64,000 nucleotides of DNA from Moringa oleifera (Eukaryota; Streptophyta; Magnoliopsida; Brassicales; Moringaceae): NCBI GenBank assembly GCA_021397835.1, contig JAJFZO010000409.1, positions 1 to 64,000 on the forward strand, in the 5' to 3' direction. Below the pieces are notes generated by a model that did not search any database, had not been told where the DNA came from, and worked only from the letters and a program-made list of their open reading frames with translations. A program made the position numbers and the translations under genes. Positions 51,386-61,765 of this stretch are shown here, one piece after another; within the stretch, counting starts at the first letter, position 1; the number at the start of each line of letters is the position of its first letter.

Positions 51386-54241
51386 GGGATAATGAGCTGG
51401 GATATGGCTAGACAAGCTCGATGGTGTGGGTGGCGATGCAAACAATGATGCATGCCACGTGAGGGCGAAATTGTTTGGGGGATTTCAAGCATGCGGAGTG
51501 GTTAATCGTAGGCCTTAGAGGCAGCAGAGTTGGGGTTTGCTCTCGACGCTCAAGCTTGCTTAGGTGGACTCGTTGTGCAGCGTGATCGAAGACGTTATCG
51601 TCGGCCGTTAGCAACGAGCGAGCCACAAGGCCAGCCTGGGCACCCCTACTGCCAAGGCCTCATCAGTGGGAAAAAACATGGGCAACGAAACGAGAATAAT
51701 CGTGGGATAATGAGCTGGGATGTGGCTAGACAAGCTCGAAGGTGTGGGCAGCGAAGCTAACGTTGATGCATGCTACGTGAGGGCCAAATTGTTGGGGGGA
51801 TTTCAAGCATGTGAAGCGCTTCGCCGCAGGCCCTCGAGGTGGCAGACATGGGGTTGGATCTCGACGCTCATGCTTGCCAAGGCGGACTCGTTGCGTAGCG
51901 CGATACACGACACGATCGTCGACCGTTAAAAACAAGTGAGCCACACGGCCAGCCTGGGCACCCATGCTGCCAAGGCCTCATCGGTGGGAAAAACGTGGGC
52001 AACGAAGCGAGAATAATCGTGCGATAATGAGCTGGGATGTGGCTAGACAAGCTTGATGGTGTGGGGGGGGAAGCTAACAATGATGGATGCTACGTGAGGG
52101 ACAAATTGTTGGGGGGATTTCGAGCATGTGGAGTGCTTAATCGCAGACCCTCGAGGCGGCAGACGTGGGGTTTGATCTCGACCCTCAGGCTTGCCTAGGT
52201 GGACTCGTTGTGCAGCGTGATCGATGACACTATCGTCTTCCGTTAGCAACGAGCGAGCCACACGGCCAGCCTGGGCACCCCTACTGCCAAGGCCGCATTG
52301 GTGGGAAAAAACGTGGGCAACGAAGCGAGAATAATGGTGGCATAATGAGCTGGGATGTGGCTAGACAAGCTCGATGGTGTGGGTGGCGAAGCTAACGATG
52401 ATGCATGCTACGTGAGGGCAAAATTATTCGGGGGATTTCGAGCATGCGGAGTGCTTCGTCGCAGGCCCTCAAGGAGGCAGACGTGGGGTTGGATCTCGAC
52501 GCTCATGCTTGCCTAGGCGGACTCGTTGCGCAGCGCGATCGACGACACGATCGTCGGCCGTTTGCAATGAGCGAGCCACACAGCCAGCTTGGGCACCCCT
52601 ACTGCCAAGGCCTCATCGGTGGGAAAAACGTGGGCAACGAAGCGAGAATAATCGTGCGATAATGAGCTGGGATGTGGCTAGACAAGCTTGATGGTGTGGG
52701 GGGCGAAGCTAACGATGATGCATGCTAGGTGTGGGCCAAATTGTTGGGGGGATTTCGAGCATGCGGAGTGCTTCATCGCAGGCCCTCGAGGCGGCAGACG
52801 TGGGGTTTGATCTCGACGCTAAGGCTTGCCTAGGTAGACTCGTTGTGTAGCGTGATCGATGACACTATCGTCATCCGTTAGCAACAAGCGAGCCACACGG
52901 CCAGCCTGGGCACCCCTACTGCCAAGGCCGCATCGGTGGGAAAAAACGTGGGCAACAAAGCGAGAATAATCGTGGCATAATGAGTTGGGATGTGGCTAGA
53001 CTAGCTCGATGGTGTGGGCGGCGCAGCTAACGATGATGCATGCTACGTGAGGGCAAAATTGTTGGGGGGATTTTGAGCATGTGGAGTGCTTCGTCGCAGG
53101 CCCTCAAGGCGGCAGACGTGGGGTTGGATCTCGACGCTCATGCTTGCCAAGGCGGACTCGTTGCGCAGCGCGATCAACGACACGATCATCGGCCGTTAGC
53201 AACGAGCGAGCCACACGGCCAACCTGGGCACCCGTACTGCCAAGGCCTCATCGGTGGGAAAAATGTCGACAACGAAGCGAGCATAATCGTCGGATAATGA
53301 GCTGGGATATGGCTAGACAAGCACGATGGTGTGGGCGGCAATGCTCATGATGATGCATGCTACGCGAGGGCCAAATCATTGGGGGGATTTCGAGAATGCG
53401 GAGTGCTTCTTCGCAGGCCCTCCAGGCGGCAGACGTGGGCTTTGATCTCGATGCTCAGGCTTGCCTAGGCGGACTCGTTGGCGGCGCGATCGACGACACG
53501 ATCGTCGGCCGTTAGAAACGAGCGAGCCACACGGCCAGCCTCGGCACCCCTACTGCCAAGGCCTCATTGGTGGGAAAAACGTGGGCAACGAAGCGAGAAT
53601 AATCGTCGGATAATGAGCTGGGATATGGCTAGACAAGGTCGATGGTGTGGGTGGCGAAGCAAATAATGATGCATGCCACGTGAGGGCCAAATTGTTGGGG
53701 GGATTTCGAGCATGCGTAGTGCTTCATCGCAGGCCCTCGAGGCGGCAGACGTGGGGTTTGATCTCGATGCTCAGGCTTGCCTAGGTGGACTCGTTGTGCA
53801 GCGTGATCGATGACTCTATCGTCATCCGTTAGCAACGAGCGAGCCACACGGCCAGCCTGGGCACCTCTACTGCCAAGGCCTCATCGGTGGGAAAAAATGT
53901 GGGCAACGAAGCGAGAATAATCGTGGGATAATGAGCTGGGATGTGGCTAGACAAGCTCGATGGAGTGGACGGCAAAGCTAACGATGATGCATGCTACATG
54001 AGGGCAAAATTGTTGGGGAGATTTCGAGCATGCGGAGTGCTTCGTCGCAGGCCCTCAAGGCGGCAAACGTGGGGTTGGATCTCGACGCTCATGCTTGCCT
54101 AGGCAGACTCGTTGCGCAGCGCGATCGACGACACGATCGTCAGCCGTTAGCAATGAGCGAGCCACACGGCCAGCCTGGGCACCCCTACTGCCAAGGCCTC
54201 ATCAGTGGGAAAAATGTCGGCAACGAAGCGAGAATAATCGT
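51386..54241. repeat. HOR2 copy c, 9 monomers (2,856 bp)
   Basis: This copy is co-linear with copy b. Its private variants include GGCCGTTTGCAATGAGC at about 52,557, GCATGCTAGGTGTGGGC at about 52,722 and TGCCAAGGCGGACTCG at about 53,145. The first two reappear together near 57.63-57.80 kb, and the third near 58.22 kb. They trace a later exchange with copy e. Confidence 0.88.
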
Positions 54242-55829
54242 GGGATAATGAGCTGGGATATGGCTAGACAAGCTCGATGGTGTGGGTGGCGATGCAAACA
54301 ATGATGCATGCCACGTGAGGGCGAAATTGTTTGGGGGATTTCAAGCATGCGGAGTGGTTAATCGTAGGCCTTAGAGGCAGCAGAGTTGGGGTTTGCTCTC
54401 GACGCTCAAGCTTGCTTAGGTGGACTCGTTGTGCAGCGTGATCGAAGACGTTATCGTCGGCCGTTAGCAACGAGCGAGCCACAAGGCCAGCTTGGGCACC
54501 CCTACTGCCAAGGCCTCATCAGTGGGAAAAAACATGGGCAACGAAACGAGAATAATCGTGGGATAATGAGCTGGGATGTGGCTAGACAAGCTCGAAGGTG
54601 TGGGCAGCGAAGCTAACGTTGATGCATGCTACGTGAGGGCCAAATTGTTGGGGGGATTTCAAGCATGTGAAGCGCTTCGCCGCAGGCCCTCGAGGTGGCA
54701 GACATGGGGTTGGATCTCGACGCTCATGCTTGCCAAGGCGGACTCGTTGCGTAGCGCGATACACGACACGATCGTCGACCGTTAAAAACAAGTGAGCCAC
54801 ACGGCCAGCCTGGGCACCCATGCTGCCAAGGCCTCATCGGTGGGAAAAACGTGGGCAACGAAGCGAGAATAATCGTGCGATAATGAGCTGGGATGTGGCT
54901 AGACAAGCTTGATGGTGTGGGGGGTGAAGCTAACAATGATGGATGCTACGTGAGGGACAAATTGTTGGGGGGATTTCGAGCATGTGGAGTGCTTAATCGC
55001 AGACCCTCGAGGCGGCAGACGTGGGGTTTGATCTCGACCCTCAGGCTTGCCTAGGTGGACTCGTTGTGCAGCGTGATCGATGACACTATCGTCTTCCGTT
55101 AGCAACGAGCGAGCCACACGGCCAGCCTGGGCACCCCTACTGCCAAGGCCGCATTGGTGGGAAAAAACGTGGGCAACGAAGCGAGAATAATGGTGGCATA
55201 ATGAGCTGGGATGTGGCTAGACAAGCTCGATGGTTTGGGCGGCGAAGCTCACGATGATGCAAGCTACGCGAGGGCCAAATCGTTGGGGGGATTTCGAGAA
55301 TGCGGAGTGCTTCTTCGCAGGCCCTTGAGGCGACAGACGTGGGGTTGGATCTCGACGCTCTGGCTATCCTCGGTGGACTCGTTGCGCAGCGCGATCGAAG
55401 ACATGATCGTCGACCGTTAGCAACGAGCGAGCCACATGGCCAGCCTGGGCACCCCTACTGCCAAGGCCTCATCAGTGGGAAAAAACGTGGGCAATGAAGC
55501 GAGAATAATCGTGGGATAATGAGCTTGGATGTGGCTAGACAAGCTCGATGGTGTGGATGGCAAAGCTAACGATGATGCATGCTACATGAGGGCCAAATTA
55601 TTGAGGGGATTTCATGCGAACGGAGTGCTTCGTCGTAGGCCCTCGAGGCGGCAGACGTGGGGTTGGATCTCGACGCTCATGCTTGCCTAGGCGGACTCGT
55701 TGCGCAGCCCGACCGACGACACGATCGTCGACCGTTAGAAACGAGCGAGCCACACGGCCAGCCTCGGCACCCCTACTGCCAAGGCCTCATTGGTGGGAAA
55801 AACGTGGGCAACGAAGCGAGAATAATCGT
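54242..55829. repeat. HOR2 copy d, deleted form with 5 monomers
   Basis: The first three monomers match places 1-3 of copy c at an offset of 2,856 bp. At about 55,195 the series jumps to monomers matching 47,894-48,528 (offset 7,301 bp), which are places 10 and 11. Places 4-9 are absent. The third monomer still ends in AATGGTGGCATAATGAG, the start normally seen on place 4, so the switch lies within the first tens of bases after 55,195. Confidence 0.8.
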
Positions 55830-58800
55830 GGGATAATGAGCTGGGATATGGCTAGACAAGCTCGATGGTGTGGGTGGCGATGCAAACAATGATGCATGCC
55901 ACGTGAGGGCGAAATTGTTTGGGGGATTTCGGGCATGCGGAGTGGTTAATCGTAGGCCTTAGAGGCAGCAGAGTTGGGGTTTGCTCTCGACGCTCAGGCT
56001 TGCTTAGGTGGACTCGTTGTGCAGCGTGATCGAAGACGTTATCGTCGGCCGTTAGCAACGAGCGAGCCACAAGGCCAGCCTGGGCACCCCTGCTGCCAAG
56101 GCCTCATCGGTGGGAAAAACGTGGGCAACGAAGCGAGAATAATCGTGGGATAATGAGCTGGGATGTGGCTAGACAAGCTCGAAGGTGTGGGCAGCGAAGC
56201 TAACGTTGATGCATGCTACGTGAGGGCCAAATTGTTGGGGGGATTTCAAGCATGTGAAGTGCTTCGCCGCAGGCTCTCGGGTGGCAGGACTGGGGTTGGA
56301 TCTCGACGCTCATGCTTGCTAAGGCGGACTCGTTGCGTAGCGCGATCGACGACACGATCGTCGACCGTTAAAAACAAGTGAGCCACACGGCCAGCCTGGG
56401 CACCCCTGCTGCCAAGGCCTCATCGGTGGGAAAAACGTGGGCAACGAAGCGAGAATAATCGTGCGATAATGAGCTGGGATGTGGCTAGACAAGCTTGATG
56501 GTGTGGGGGGTGAAGCTAACAATGATGGATGCTACGTGAGGGACAAATTGTTGGGGGGATTTCGAGCATGTGGAGTGCTTAATCGCAGACCCTCGAGGCG
56601 GCAGACGTGGGGTTTGATCTCGACCCTCAGGCTTGCATAGGTGGACTCGTTGTGCAGCGTGATCGATGACACTATCGTCATCCGTTAGCAACGAGCGAGC
56701 CACACGGCCAGCCTGGGCACCCCTACTGCCAAGGCCTCATTGGTAGGAAAAAACGTGGGCAACGAAGCGAGAATAATGGTGGCATAATGAGCTGGGATGT
56801 GGCTAGACAAGCTCGATGGTGTGGGCGGCGAAGCTAACAATGATGCATGCTACGTGAGGGCAAAATTATTCGGGGGATTTCGAGCATGCGGAGTGCTTCG
56901 TCGCAGGCCCTCAAGGAGGCAGACGTGGGGTTGGATCTCGACGCTCATGCTTGCCTAGGCGGACTCGTTGCGCAGCGCGATCGACGACACGATCGTCGGT
57001 CGTTAGCAATGAGCGAGCCACACAGCCAGCTTGGGCACCCCTACTGCCAAGGCCTCATCGGTGGGAAAAACGTGGGCAACGAAGCGAGAATAATCGTGCG
57101 ATAATGAGCTGGGATGTGGCTAGACAAGCTTGATGGTGTGGGGGGCGATGCTAACGATGATGCATGCTACGTGTGGGCCAAATTGTTGGGGGGATTTCGA
57201 GCATGCGGAGTGCTTCATCGCAGGCCCTCGAGGCGGCAGACGTGGGGTTTGATCTCGACACTAAGGCTTGCCTAGGTAGACTCGTTGTGTAGCGTGATCG
57301 ATGACACTATCGTCATCCGTTAGCAACGAGCGAGCCACACGGCCAGCCTGGGCACCCCTACTGCCAAGGCCGCATCAGTGGGAAAAAACGTGGGCAACAA
57401 AGCGAGAATAATCGTGGCATAATGAGTTGGGATGTGGCTAGACTAGCTCGATGGTGTGGGCGGCGCAGCTAACGATGATGCATGCTACGTGAGGGCAAAA
57501 TTGTTGGGGGGATTTTGAGCATGTGGAGTGCTTCGTCGCAGGCCCTCAAGGCGGCAGACGTGGGGTTGGATCTCGACGCTCATGCTTGCCTAGGCGGACT
57601 CGTTGCGCAGCGCGATCGACGACACGATCGTCGGCCGTTTGCAATGAGCGAGCCACACAGCCAGCTTGGGCACCCCTACTGCCAAGGCCTCATCGGTGGG
57701 AAAAACGTGGGCAACGAAGCGAGAATAATCGTGCGATAATGAGCTGGGATGTGGCTAGACAAGCTTGATGGTGTGGGGGGCGAAGCTAACGATGATGCAT
57801 GCTAGGTGTGGGCCAAATTGTTGGGGGGATTTCGAGCATGCGGAGTGCTTCATCGCAGGCCCTCGAGGCGGCAGACGTGGGGTTTGATCTCGACGCTAAG
57901 GCTTGCCTAGGTAGACTCATTGTGTAGCATGATCGATGACACTATCGTCATCCGTTAGCAACGAGCGAGCCACACGGCCAGCCTGGGCACCCCTACTGCC
58001 AAGGCCGCATCGGTGGGAAAAAACATGGGCAACAAAGCGAGAATAATCGTGGCATAATGAGCTGGGATGTGGCTAGACTAGCTCGATAGTGTGGGCGGCG
58101 CAGCTAACGATGATGCATGCTACGTGAGGGCAAAATTGTTGGGGGGATTTTGAGCATGTGGAGTGCTTCGTCGCAGGCCCTCAAGGCGGCAGACGTGGGG
58201 TTGGATCTCGACGCTCATGCTTGCCAAGGCGGACTCGTTGCGCAGCGCGATCAACGACACGATCATCGGCCGTTAGCAACGAGCGAGCCACACGGCCAAC
58301 CTGGGCACCCGTACTGCCAAGGCCTCATCGGTGGGAAAAATGTCGACAACGAAGCGAGCATAATCGTCGGATAATGAGCTGGGATATGGCTAGACAAGCA
58401 CGATGGTGTGGGCGGCAATGCTCATGATGATGCATGCTACGCGAGGGCCAAATCATTGGGGGGATTTCGAGAATGCGGAGTGCTTCTTCGCAGGCCCTCC
58501 AGGCGGCAGACGTGGGCTTTGATCTCGATGCTCAGGCTTGCCTAGGCAGACTCGTTGTGCAGCGCGATCGGCGACACGATCGTCGGCCGTTAGAAACGAG
58601 CGAGCCACACGGCCAGCCTCGGCACCCCTACTGCCAAGGCCTCATTGGTGGGAAAAACGTGGGCAACGAAGCGAGAATAATCGTGGGATAATGAGCTGGG
58701 ATATGGCTAGACAAGGTCGATGGTGTGGGTGGCGAAGCAAATAATGATGCATGCCACGTGAGGGCCAAATTGTTGGGGGGATTTCGAGCATGCGGAGTGC

Positions 58801-59954
58801 TTCATCGCAGGCCCTCGAGGCGACAGACGTGGGGCTGGATCTCGACACTCAGGCTTGCCTAGGTGGACTCGTTGTGCAGCGTGATCATCGACAATATTGT
58901 CGGCTGTTAGCAAAGAGCGAGCCATACGGCCAGCCTGGGCACCCCTACTGCCAAGGCCTCATCGGTGGGAAAAAACGTGGGCAACGAAGCGAGAATAATC
59001 GTGGGATAATGAGCTGGGATGTGGCTAGACAAGCTCGATGGAGTGGACGGCAAAGCTAACGATGATGCATGCTACATGAGGGCAAAATTGTTGGGGGGAT
59101 TTCGAGCATGCGGAGTGCTTCGTCGCAGGCCCTCAAGGCGGCAGACGTGGGGTTGGATCTCGATGCTCATGCTTGCCTAGGCAGACTCGTTGCGCAGCGC
59201 GATCGACGACACGATCGTCAGCCGTTAGCAATGAGCGAGCCACACGGCCAGCCTGGGCACCCCTACTTCCAAGGCCTCATCAGTGGGAAAAATGTCGACA
59301 ACGAAGCGAGAATAATCGTGGGATAATGAGCTGGGATGTGGCTAGACAAGCTCGATGGTTTGGGCGGCGAAGCTCACGATGATGCATGCTACGCGAGGGC
59401 CAAATTGTTGGGGGGATTTCGAGAATGCGGAGTGCTTCTTCGTAGGCCTTTGAGGCGACAGACGTGGGGTTGGATCTCGACGCTCTAGCTTGCCTCGGTG
59501 GACTCGTTGTGCAGCGCGATCGAAGACATGATCGTCAACCGTTAGCAACGAGCGAGCCACACGGCCAGCCTGGGCACCCATACAGCCAAGGCCTCATCAG
59601 TGGGAAAAAACGTGGGCAACAAAGCGAGAATAATCATGGGATAATGAGCTGGGATGTGGCTAGACAAGCTCGATGGTGTGGACGGCGAAGCTAACGATGA
59701 TGCATGCTACATGAGGGCCAAATTTTTGGGGGGATTTCAAGCAAGCGGAGTGCTTCGTCGCAGGCCCTCGGGGCGGCAGATGTGAGGTTGGATCTCGACG
59801 CTCATGCTTGCCTAGGCGGACTCGTTGCGCAGCGCGACCGACGACACGATCGTCGACCGCTAGAAACGAGCGAGCCATACGGCCAGCCTCGGCACCCCCA
59901 CTGCCAAGGCCTCATTGGTGGGAAAAACGTGGGCAACGAAGCGAGAATAATCGT
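55830..59954. repeat. HOR2 copy e, 11 monomers plus a 2-monomer insert
   Basis: 55,830 to about 57,415 matches 48,529-50,114 at an offset of 7,301 bp. Then come a chimeric monomer (57,416-57,732) and a second place-5 monomer (57,733-58,050), an insert of 635 bp. The series resumes with places 6-9 (58,051-59,319) and ends with places 10 and 11 (59,320-59,637 and 59,638-59,954). Confidence 0.8.
57416..57732. repeat. Chimeric monomer (place 6 left, place 4 right)
   Basis: The left part carries the place-6 marks AGACTAGCTCGATGG, GGCGGCGCAGCTAACG, GGGATTTTGAGCATGTGG and CTCAAGGCGGCAG. The right part carries the place-4 marks of copy c: TGCCTAGGCGGAC, GGCCGTTTGCAATGAGC, CACACAGCCAGCTTGGG and ATCGTGCGATAATG. 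The switch lies between about 57,555 and 57,640. This is the join expected from unequal exchange between places 6 and 4, two monomers out of register. Confidence 0.8.
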
Positions 59955-60790
59955 GGGATAATGAGCTGGGATATGGCTAGACAAACTCGATGGTGTGGGC
60001 GGCGAAGCAAATAATGATGCATGCCACGTGAGGGCCAAATTGTTGGGGGGATTTCGAGCATGCGTAGTGCTTCATCGCAGGCCCTCGAGGCTACAGACGT
60101 GGGGTTTGATCTCGATGCTCAGGCTAGCCTAGGTGGACTCGTTGTGCAGCGTGATCGATGACTCTATCGTCATCCGTTAGCAACGAGCGAGCCACACGGC
60201 CAGCCTGGGCACCCCTACTGCCAAGGCCTCATCGGTGGGAAAAAACGCGGGCAACGAAGCGAGAATAATCGTGGGATAATGAGCTGGGATGTGGCTAGAC
60301 AAGCTCGATGGTGTGGGCGGCAAAGCTCACGATGATGCATGCTACACGAGGGCCAAATCGTTGGGGGGATTTCAAGAATGCGGAGTGCTTCTTCGCAGGG
60401 CCATCGAGGCGGCAGACGTGGGGTTTGATCTCGACGCTCAGGCTTGCATAGGTGGACTCGTTGTTCAGTGCCATCGATGACACTATTGTCGTCCGTTAGC
60501 AACGAGCGAGCCACACGGCCAGCCTGGGCACCCCTACTGCGAAGGCCTCATAAGTGGGAAAAAACGTGGGCAACGAAGCGAGAATAATCGTGGGATAATG
60601 AGCTGGGATATGGCTAGACAAGCTCGATGGTGTGGGCGGCAAAGCTCACGATGATGCATGCTACACGAGGGCCAAATCGTTGGGGGGATTTCAAGAATGC
60701 GGAGTGCTTCTTCGTAGGGCCATCGAGGCGCCAGACGTGGGGTTTGATCTCGACGCTCAGGCTTGCCTAGGCGAACTCGTTGTGCCGTGC
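59955..60790. repeat. Monomers after HOR2: one place-8-like, then near-twins
   Basis: 59,955-60,272 is like HOR2 place 8 (GCGAAGCAAATAATG; GAGGCTACAGACG also at 50,884). It is followed by two near-twins starting at 60,273 and 60,592. Both have the left-B/right-b arrangement with CAGGGCCATCGAGG or TAGGGCCATCGAGG, again one G longer than usual. The second twin decays into an indel-scarred stretch from about 60,790. Confidence 0.65.
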
Positions 60791-61765
60791 CATCGAATGA
60801 CACTTATGGTCCGTCCGTTAGCCAACAGAGCGAGCCACACGGCCAGCCTGGTGCACCCTACTACTGCTAAGGCCTCATAATGGAAAAAACGTGGTCAACG
60901 CAAGCCGAGAATAATCGTGGGACAATGAGCTGGGATATGGCTAGTCTAGTTTCGATGGTGTGGGCGGCGCAGCTAATGATGATGCATGCTAACGTGAGGG
61001 CCAAATTGTTGGGGGGATTTCCATCAAGCAGAGTGCTTCGTCCCAGGCGCTCGGGTGGCAGACGTGGGTTTGATCTCGACGCTCACGGCTTGCCTAGGCG
61101 AACTCCGTTGCACAGCGCGATAGATGACACATTTGTCGGCATTAGAAACGCGAGCCACACCTTTAGCCTAGGCACCCCCTACTTGCCAAGGCCTCACGGT
61201 GGGAAAATTGGGCAACGAAGCGAGAATAATCGTGGATAATGAGCTGGATATGGCTAACAAGCTAGATGGTGTAGGCGGCGAAGATCACGATAATGCATCT
61301 ACGCGAGGGCCAAATCGTTGGGGGGATTTCAAGACTGCGAGTGCTTTCTTCGGCAGGGCCATCGAGCGGCAGACGGGGTTTGATCTCGACGCTCAGGCTT
61401 TGCCTAGGTGGACACTTGTGTCAGCGTGATCGATGACACTATCGTCGTCCGTTATCCAACGAGCTAGCCACAACGGCCAGCAGGGCACCCCTACTACTTG
61501 CCCAAGGCCTCATAAGTGCGAAAAATCGTGGGCAACAAAGCGAGAGTAATCTGGGATATTGAGACACACACTGGGATGTGGCTAGACAGCCGATGGTGTG
61601 GGCGGCGAGCTAACATTGATGCATGCCTACGTGAGGGCCAATTGTTAGGGCAATTTCGAGCATGCGGATGCCTTTGTCGTATAAGGCCCTCGGGCGGCAT
61701 ACTGGGGTTGGTCTCGACGCTCCCATGCTTGCCTAGGTTACTCCATTGCGCAGCGTGGATCGACG
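60790..61765. other. Long indel-scarred stretch, about three monomers
   Basis: Nearly every 10-20 bases holds an insertion or deletion, for example CGAATGACACTTATGG, TTAGCCAACAGAGCG, TAGTCTAGTTTCGATGG, CATGCTAACGTGAGGG, GGATATGGCTAACAAGC, TATTGAGACACACACTGGG and GTCGTATAAGGCCC. Despite this the last monomer (from about 61,500) is recognisable as a copy of about 62,780-63,040. Both have AAGTGCGAAAAATCGTGG, GGGATATTGAG, TTGTTAGGGCAATTTCG and GGCGGCATAC. The scarring stops abruptly near 61,765 at GTCGACCGTTAAAAACAAG, which is clean HOR2-like sequence (as at 49,060 and 56,360). Confidence 0.7.

Larger units (their letters stand above)
45356..59954. repeat. HOR2 block, 11-monomer repeat with 9-monomer derivative
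   Basis: A second higher-order period governs this block. Landmark monomers with GGCGATGCAAACAATGATGC start at 48,529, 51,386, 54,242 and 55,830. Those with GCGAAGCAAATAATG lie at about 45.4, 47.3, 50.8, 53.65 and 58.7 kb. Monomers with AGACTAGCTCGATGG lie at about 46.65, 50.13, 53.0, 57.43 and 58.06 kb. The first two complete spacings are 2,857 and 2,856 bp (nine monomers). Longer units add two monomers after the ninth. About 46 monomers in total, divided below into five copies. Confidence 0.88.
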
